Source: Actinobacteria bacterium UBA912 (GTDB taxonomy: Bacteria > Actinomycetota > Coriobacteriia > Anaerosomatales > UBA912). Taken from it: a DNA stretch of 10,503 bases. Shown here piece by piece: positions 6,383 through 10,503 of the stretch. Where the stretch lies: positions 1 to 10,503 of the forward strand of contig DBEG01000116.1 of NCBI GenBank assembly GCA_002293965.1, in the 5' to 3' direction. The notes beneath the pieces were generated by a model that worked only from the letters and a program-made list of their open reading frames with translations, searched no databases and was not told the DNA's origin. The translations under genes and the position numbers were made by a program. Every line of letters starts with the position of its first letter. Positions within the stretch are counted from its first letter, which is position 1.

Positions 6383-7591
6383 TTACTGCGTGTAAGCTAC
6401 CCACTCGCCATCCCTGACGATGAACAGGGTGATCGCCTTGTTGGTGGTGTCACCATTCTCATCGAAAGCGATAGCGCCGGTAACTCCCTCGGTGTCTGTA
6501 GCAGCTACAGCCTCAAGAATAGCGGCCTTGCCGGCATCAGAAGCGACCTGATCGGCGCCTAGATCAGCAGCCACTACCTTGATGGCCTCGAGGATCACGA
6601 AGGCAGCATCGTATGCATAAGTGTCGTAGGCCTGGATCTCCTCGCCAGCGAACTCTGCTGCGAACTTCTCCTTGAACTCAGCGCCGCGTGGCTGATCAGC
6701 CAACGGAAGGCCGACGGACGTGGTGAAGTCACCCTCTGCGCTCGCTCCAGCAAGCGCGATGTAGTCTGCAGCCTTCAGGCCGTCTCCGCCGAAGAATGCA
6801 CCCTCGAAACCTGCCTCAGCAGCCTGGCGTGCAAAGAGCGCACCGGCGTTGTAGATGCCGCCGTAGTAGATCACGTCAGGGTTCTCTGCGCGGATGCGAG
6901 TGACAAGCGCGCTGAAATCGCTGTCCTTGTCGCTGGTCTTCTCCCTACCCATGACGGTGCCGCCGCCTTCCTCGAAGTTCCTCTGGAACTCATCGGCGAG
7001 GCCCACGCCGTAAGGAGTGGAGTCATCGACCACGAATGCGGTCTTGAAGCCAAGCTCGCCAAGGGCGGCCTCAGCAGCATACGCACCCTGAACGGGGTCA
7101 GTGGTGCAGACGCGGAATACGTTACCGAACTCCTGATCCAGCGTCAGAGCAGGGTTGGTGGATGCCGGCGAGATCTGTACGAGGCCGGCGCGACCGTAGA
7201 TCGCGGAGGTGGGGATCGATACACCTGAGTTCAGGTGACCGACTACTCCAACCACTGCGGGATCGCTGACGAGCTGGTTCGCGACGTTCACGCCGACCTT
7301 CGGGTCGCCCTGATCGTCGACTACGAATGCTTCGACTCTGATTCCAAGCTCCTCAGCCTCTGGGGAAGCATTGAAATCGTTGATCGCCAGCATGGCCCCG
7401 TTCTCGATACCCTGACCAAGCGCGACTGCGCCCTGGGTCAGAGGGGCACCGATTCCGAGCTTGACTGTTACTACTTCTGCTGCGCCGTCGGTAGGCTCTG
7501 GCGTGGTACCACAGCCTGCTGTTACCACCATGGCTGCGAGCAACATCGTTGCAACCAAGGAAAGCAACTTCTTGTTTCTGCCCAATTTCAT
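6383..7591 (-). CDS. livJ: Branched-chain amino-acid ABC transporter substrate-binding lipoprotein LivJ/LivK
   Basis: The extracytoplasmic solute-binding protein of the importer, 402 residues from the chosen start. The N-terminus MKLGRNKKLLSL is followed by a hydrophobic stretch and the lipobox TAGC, so cleavage and lipidation at Cys27 are expected, then a short Thr/Pro linker. The periplasmic-binding type 1 fold shows VKLGIGAPLTQG (44-54), the ligand-loop blocks GHLNSGVSIPTSAIY (118-132) and ISPASTNPALT (140-150), DDSTPYGVGLADEF (189-202), and YYGGIYNAG (242-250). This family binds Leu/Ile/Val or related hydrophobic amino acids; the ligand cannot be fixed from sequence alone. The ATG at 7591-7589 is preferred over an in-frame ATG 27 codons upstream because it has a GGGAGGT ribosome site and starts a clean signal peptide. 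It is the first gene of the liv block, with its own candidate promoter upstream. Confidence 0.93.
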   Translation of the reverse strand: MKLGRNKKLLSLVATMLLAAMVVTAGCGTTPEPTDGAAEVVTVKLGIGAPLTQGAVALGQGIENGAMLAINDFNASPEAEELGIRVEAFVVDDQGDPKVGVNVANQLVSDPAVVGVVGHLNSGVSIPTSAIYGRAGLVQISPASTNPALTLDQEFGNVFRVCTTDPVQGAYAAEAALGELGFKTAFVVDDSTPYGVGLADEFQRNFEEGGGTVMGREKTSDKDSDFSALVTRIRAENPDVIYYGGIYNAGALFARQAAEAGFEGAFFGGDGLKAADYIALAGASAEGDFTTSVGLPLADQPRGAEFKEKFAAEFAGEEIQAYDTYAYDAAFVILEAIKVVAADLGADQVASDAGKAAILEAVAATDTEGVTGAIAFDENGDTTNKAITLFIVRDGEWVAYTQ

Positions 7592-7595
7592 ATGT

Positions 7596-7602
7596 ACCTC
7601 CC
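7596..7602 (-). promoter_or_regulatory. Ribosome binding site of livJ
   Basis: The minus strand reads GGGAGGT, 4 bases before the ATG at 7591. It decides the livJ start in favour of the lipoprotein signal peptide and against the in-frame ATG at 7672, which has no comparable site. Confidence 0.8.
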
Positions 7603-7692
7603 TAGCTCCATTTGCAATTCCCTGAATCGAACATGCCAGGAACGGAGAGGCCATCCGCTGTGCCCCAGTCATGCAGATATCAGAGCTGATGC

Positions 7693-7722
7693 AGAATAGC
7701 AGATGGAACCGTGGTTACACAA
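7693..7722 (-). promoter_or_regulatory. Candidate livJ promoter (extended -10)
   Basis: On the minus strand TTGTGT (7722-7717) lies 18 bases before TATTCT (7698-7693). The -10 is preceded directly by TGC, making an extended -10 element (TGCTATTCT). The -35 matches only three of six consensus positions. Transcription would start near 7686, giving a leader of about 95 bases before livJ. Predicted by eye only. Confidence 0.4.
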
Positions 7723-7725
7723 CCA
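7712..7725 (-). repeat. Inverted repeat overlapping the livJ -35 box
   Basis: TGGTT and AACCA face each other across a 4-base centre, covering the candidate -35 hexamer. A further GGTT follows within a few bases on the minus strand, so two pairings with AACC are possible. Such placement suits a repressor operator, but short repeats like this arise by chance. Confidence 0.3.
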
Positions 7726-7774
7726 GATATTCACTAGGGCGCTGATTTGATGCACGCTCCCGGCGAGCGAGGCG

Positions 7775-8470
7775 TCACCGCAAAACGACCTCGACATCGA
7801 ACCCGCCGAGAAGCCCGTGCAGCGCCGCCTCATCCAGCGGCGCTAGCTGGCCCGTTTGCACCTCAACCCCATCGATTCTGCGCCGCTGGATCGCCCACCT
7901 CTCCGGTGCTGCCTCCTCGATGTGCGGAGCGAGTCGCGTGAGTGTCTCGGTATCGAATGATCGCAGGTCAATGGTGGTGCGCACCTCGAAGTCGATATCG
8001 GAGCCTGCCAGCAACGCGAGGCTCTGGCGGGCGAGCTCTCCAGAGCTCTCTACACCCGTGACCTTATCGTACTCGTCAAAGGGTGCTTTGATGTCGAGCC
8101 CCACCCACGACAGGTAGGGCAACAGCGCATTGATGCGCCGCGGGTAGGCTCCGTTGGTATGCATCCCCACCGAGAAGCCCATGTCGAGTACCTCGGTCAT
8201 CGCAGCCCATAGTGCGGACTGGACCGTCGGCTCCCCTCCCGAGAAGACGACAGCGTCGAGCAGGCCCTTTCGGCGACTAAGATGATCCGCGATCTGATTC
8301 CAGGTGAAGTCGGTCTCCTCGCTGCCGTCGATCGCCATCAGGTGCGGGTTGTGGCAGTATCCGCACCGCCACGGGCAGCCCCGGGTGAAGACCGTGGCCA
8401 CCAGCTTTCCCGGTTGGTCGATCGTCGAGAAGGGTGCGAAGCCCCCTATGCGCAGATCTGCTGCGCGCAT
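7775..8470 (-). CDS. nrdG: Anaerobic ribonucleotide reductase-activating protein NrdG
   Basis: A radical SAM activase that uses a [4Fe-4S] cluster and S-adenosylmethionine to place the glycyl radical on NrdD. The cluster motif is CPWRCGYC with Cys32, Cys36 and Cys39, followed by HNP. The opening IGGFAPFSTIDQPGK (8-22) and the block VVFSGGEPTVQ (glycine-rich, SAM-binding) are typical. At 231 residues it belongs to the longer activase form; Escherichia coli NrdG is about 154. WVGLDIKAPFDEYDKVTG further supports the longer form. The ATG at 8470 lies inside the end of nrdD, giving a 25-base overlap in a different frame; no strong ribosome site is visible, so translation probably depends on coupling to nrdD. 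Confidence 0.93.
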   Translation of the reverse strand: MRAADLRIGGFAPFSTIDQPGKLVATVFTRGCPWRCGYCHNPHLMAIDGSEETDFTWNQIADHLSRRKGLLDAVVFSGGEPTVQSALWAAMTEVLDMGFSVGMHTNGAYPRRINALLPYLSWVGLDIKAPFDEYDKVTGVESSGELARQSLALLAGSDIDFEVRTTIDLRSFDTETLTRLAPHIEEAAPERWAIQRRRIDGVEVQTGQLAPLDEAALHGLLGGFDVEVVLR

Positions 8471-10503
8471 ACCGGCTCGCTGAAGCAGGTTCGCTCGGCG
8501 TATTCGCCTTGCTTGCCCTTGTTGAACGAGCTCACCGGGCGGTGGTAGCCCATCACTCGGGTCCAGACCTCACACGGCTGGGCCGGTTCGCTCGGGCACT
8601 CGGGGCAGTGCGTGTGCTCGCCTTGGAGGTACCCGTGCACCGGGCAGATCGAGAACGTCGGCGAGATGGTGATGTAGGGCAGCCCGAAGCCTTCGAGCGA
8701 GCGGCGCACGAGCGTCTTGCACGCATCGACCGAGCTCACGCGCTCACCCAGGTACAGATGCAGCACGGTGCCGCCGGTGTACTTGCGCTGTAGCGGCTCC
8801 TGGCGCGAAAGCGCCTCGAAGGGGTCCTCGGTGAATCCGGCCGGTAGCTGGCTGGAGTTCGTGTAGTACGGGGTCTCCGGCGTACCGGCCTGCAGGATGG
8901 CGCTGCCGTACCGCTTCTGGTCCTCCCGCGCGAAGCGGTAGGTGGTGCCTTCGGCGGGTGTCGCCTCAAGGTTGTACAGGTGCCCGGTCTGCTCCTGGAA
9001 CTCGACGATGCGCCCGCGCACGTGGTCGAGGAAGCGCATGGCGAACTGCTCGCCGAAGGGCGTGGTGATGTCCTCGGCGTCGGCGGTGAAGTTGCGGATC
9101 ATCTCGTTGATGCCGTTCACTCCGACCGTCGAGAAGTGGTTCCTCAGCGTGCCGAGGTAGCGCTTGGTGTACGGGAACAGCCCGTTGTCGATGTGGTGCT
9201 GGATGGTCTTGCGCTTGAGCTCGAGTGAGGTCCTCGCATGCTCGAGCTGCTTGTCGAGCGCAGCAAGTAGCGCGGCTTCGTCGCCAGCGTGCAGGTGCCC
9301 CAGGCGCGCGCAGTTGATGGTCACGACGCCCAGCGACCCGGTCTGCTCGGCACTTCCGAAAAGCCCGTTGCCGCGCTTGAGCAGCTCGGTCAGGTCGAGC
9401 TGGAGTCGGCAGCACATCGAGCGGACCATGTTGGGCGAGAGCTCCGAGTTCACGAAGTTCTGGAAGTACGGAAGCCCGTATTTCGCCGTCATCTCGAAGA
9501 GCAGCTCCGTGTTCTCGCTCTCCCACGGAAACTCAGGCGTGATGTTGTAGGTGGGAATCGGGAAGGTGAAGACCCGGCCCTTGGCATCGCCGGTAGTCAT
9601 GACCTCGATGTAGGCGCGATTGATCATGTCCATCTCGCGCTGCAGCTCACCGTAGGTGAAGTCGCATGCCACTCCGCCGATGATCGGGTACTCGTCCTTG
9701 AGGTCCTCAGGGCAGGTCCAGTCGAAGGTCAGGTTGGTGAACGGAGTCTGCGTCCCCCACCGCGACGGGACGTTGAGGTTGTACACGAATTCCTGCATCG
9801 CCTGACGCACCTTCTCATACGAGAGGTCATCGAGGCGGATGAAAGGTGCGAGGTACGTGTCGAACGACGAGAACGCCTGCGCGCCGGCCCACTCGTTTTG
9901 CAGCGTGCCGAGGAAGTTCACGATCTGGCCGAAGGCGCTGGACAGGTGCTTGGGTGGCGCGGCCTCGACCTTGCCCGGCACGCCGTTGAAGCCCTCGGCG
10001 AGTAGCATACGAAGGGACCACCCTGCGCAGTAGCCGGCCAGCATGTCGAGGTCGTGGATGTGGATGTCGGCCTCGCGATGGGCGCGCCCGACCTCCGGGG
10101 TGTAAACGTGGCTGAGCCAGTAGTTCGCGATCACCTTGCCGGAGACATTCAGGATCAGCCCACCCAGCGAGTAGCCCTGGTTGGCATTCGCGTTGACGCG
10201 CCAGTCAGCGCGATCGAGGTACTCGTTGACGCTGGTGCCCACCTCGACGACGGTCTTGCGGTCTTCTCGGAAGCGGGCGCGCTTCTCACGGTAGACGATG
10301 TAGGCACGGGCCGTTGCGAAGTGGTTCGCGCTGATGAGGAGCTGTTCTACGACGTCTTGGATCTGCTCGATGTCGGGTTCGGTCTTGCCGAAGCGGTGCC
10401 TGAGAACCTTGAGCGCCTGGTACGTCAGAAGGTCACCCTCGGACTCGTCGAACTCACCGGTCGCTTTGCCTGCCAGCACGATCGCAGTCCGGATCTTGTC
10501 GGC
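8446..10503 (-). CDS. nrdD: Anaerobic (class III) ribonucleoside-triphosphate reductase NrdD, N-terminus outside window
   Basis: The oxygen-sensitive glycyl-radical reductase that makes deoxynucleotides from ribonucleoside triphosphates. The frame is open to the right edge: the eight codons before the GTG at 10479 read ADKIRTAI, part of the ATP-cone. That GTG is therefore an internal Val, and about 685 residues are visible. Residues below count from that Val. The ATP-cone allosteric domain runs to about 74. Next come IHIHDLDMLAGYCAGW with Cys151 (the likely second active-site Cys), SMCCRL with the likely thiyl-radical Cys357 preceded by Met355, and VTINCARLGH (386-395). A metal site is formed by CPVH (612-615) and CPEC (625-628). 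The glycyl radical site is Gly644 in RVMGYHRP. The tail is unusually cysteine-rich (Cys665, Cys671, Cys676). Its last codons overlap nrdG. The promoter is outside the window. Confidence 0.95.
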   Translation of the reverse strand, partial: ADKIRTAIVLAGKATGEFDESEGDLLTYQALKVLRHRFGKTEPDIEQIQDVVEQLLISANHFATARAYIVYREKRARFREDRKTVVEVGTSVNEYLDRADWRVNANANQGYSLGGLILNVSGKVIANYWLSHVYTPEVGRAHREADIHIHDLDMLAGYCAGWSLRMLLAEGFNGVPGKVEAAPPKHLSSAFGQIVNFLGTLQNEWAGAQAFSSFDTYLAPFIRLDDLSYEKVRQAMQEFVYNLNVPSRWGTQTPFTNLTFDWTCPEDLKDEYPIIGGVACDFTYGELQREMDMINRAYIEVMTTGDAKGRVFTFPIPTYNITPEFPWESENTELLFEMTAKYGLPYFQNFVNSELSPNMVRSMCCRLQLDLTELLKRGNGLFGSAEQTGSLGVVTINCARLGHLHAGDEAALLAALDKQLEHARTSLELKRKTIQHHIDNGLFPYTKRYLGTLRNHFSTVGVNGINEMIRNFTADAEDITTPFGEQFAMRFLDHVRGRIVEFQEQTGHLYNLEATPAEGTTYRFAREDQKRYGSAILQAGTPETPYYTNSSQLPAGFTEDPFEALSRQEPLQRKYTGGTVLHLYLGERVSSVDACKTLVRRSLEGFGLPYITISPTFSICPVHGYLQGEHTHCPECPSEPAQPCEVWTRVMGYHRPVSSFNKGKQGEYAERTCFSEPVCAQQICA

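Larger units (their letters stand above)
7592..7774 (-). other. nrdG-livJ intergenic region and livJ leader
   Basis: 183 bases between the nrdG stop and the livJ start, both on the minus strand. They hold a candidate livJ promoter (7693-7722), an inverted repeat over its -35 box, a small leader hairpin (CGGA/TCCG, 7643-7657) and the livJ ribosome site. I see no clear terminator for nrdG and no small gene. Confidence 0.6.

Noticed and set aside
7592..7672. Upstream in-frame ATG extending livJ by 27 codons
   Set aside because: The extension lacks a ribosome site, would bury the lipoprotein signal peptide, and would place the start close to the candidate transcription start. The ATG at 7591 has a strong GGGAGGT site.
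7235..7699. Open frame of 154 codons on the plus strand over the livJ start and leader
   Set aside because: It is mostly antisense to livJ, has no recognisable domain or ribosome site, and looks like chance.
7700..7774. Intrinsic terminator after nrdG
   Set aside because: Only the short TGGTT/AACCA repeat is present, without a T-run, so a terminator cannot be supported.
10477..10479. GTG as the start codon of nrdD
   Set aside because: The preceding codons read ADKIRTAI, which continues the ATP-cone, so this is an internal Val and the gene is truncated by the window edge.

Overview
The window comes from a G+C-rich, anaerobic bacterium that makes menaquinone by the futalosine route. Three things point this way. 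There is an oxygen-sensitive class III ribonucleotide reductase with its activase (nrdD, nrdG). There is the end of mqnC, followed by two nucleoside-processing genes. The ABC-transporter binding protein is a lipoprotein, which suits a monoderm (Gram-positive type) envelope. A Coriobacteriia-like or other anaerobic actinobacterial lineage is my best guess; this is inference from composition and gene content, with no rRNA in the window to settle it.

Layout. Positions 1-2582 (+ strand) hold a tightly packed operon end: the C-terminal part of mqnC (cut by the left edge), a nucleoside phosphorylase of the MTAP/PNP family, and an amidohydrolase of the aminodeoxyfutalosine/SAH deaminase type. The first pair overlaps by 4 bases and the next gap is 3 bases. 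After a 9-base convergent junction, 2592-7591 (- strand) is a complete branched-chain or hydrophobic amino-acid ABC importer in the order livJ-livH-livM-livG-livF. The genes after livH are almost contiguous. A 144-base gap with a strong hairpin separates livJ from livH. Upstream of livJ, 7592-7774 holds a candidate promoter and leader. Positions 7775-10503 (- strand) hold nrdG and nrdD, which overlap by 25 bases; nrdD runs off the right edge.

How the genes work together. In the first block the likely sequence is aminodeoxyfutalosine -> (deaminase) futalosine -> (MTAP/PNP-family enzyme, replacing MqnB) base-free product -> (MqnC) cyclic product, towards menaquinone. The Liv block imports amino acids: lipoprotein LivJ delivers substrate to the LivH/LivM channel driven by LivG/LivF. 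NrdG installs the glycyl radical on NrdD, which then makes deoxynucleotides without oxygen.

The most interesting point is the MTAP/PNP-family protein between mqnC and the deaminase. Its purine-recognition position carries Asn where adenine-specific MTAP has Asp, and its phosphate-site residues are altered, so it may be a non-orthologous futalosine hydrolase or phosphorylase. I saw no tRNA, rRNA, CRISPR array, insertion sequence or phage gene, and most of the window is conventional core metabolism.
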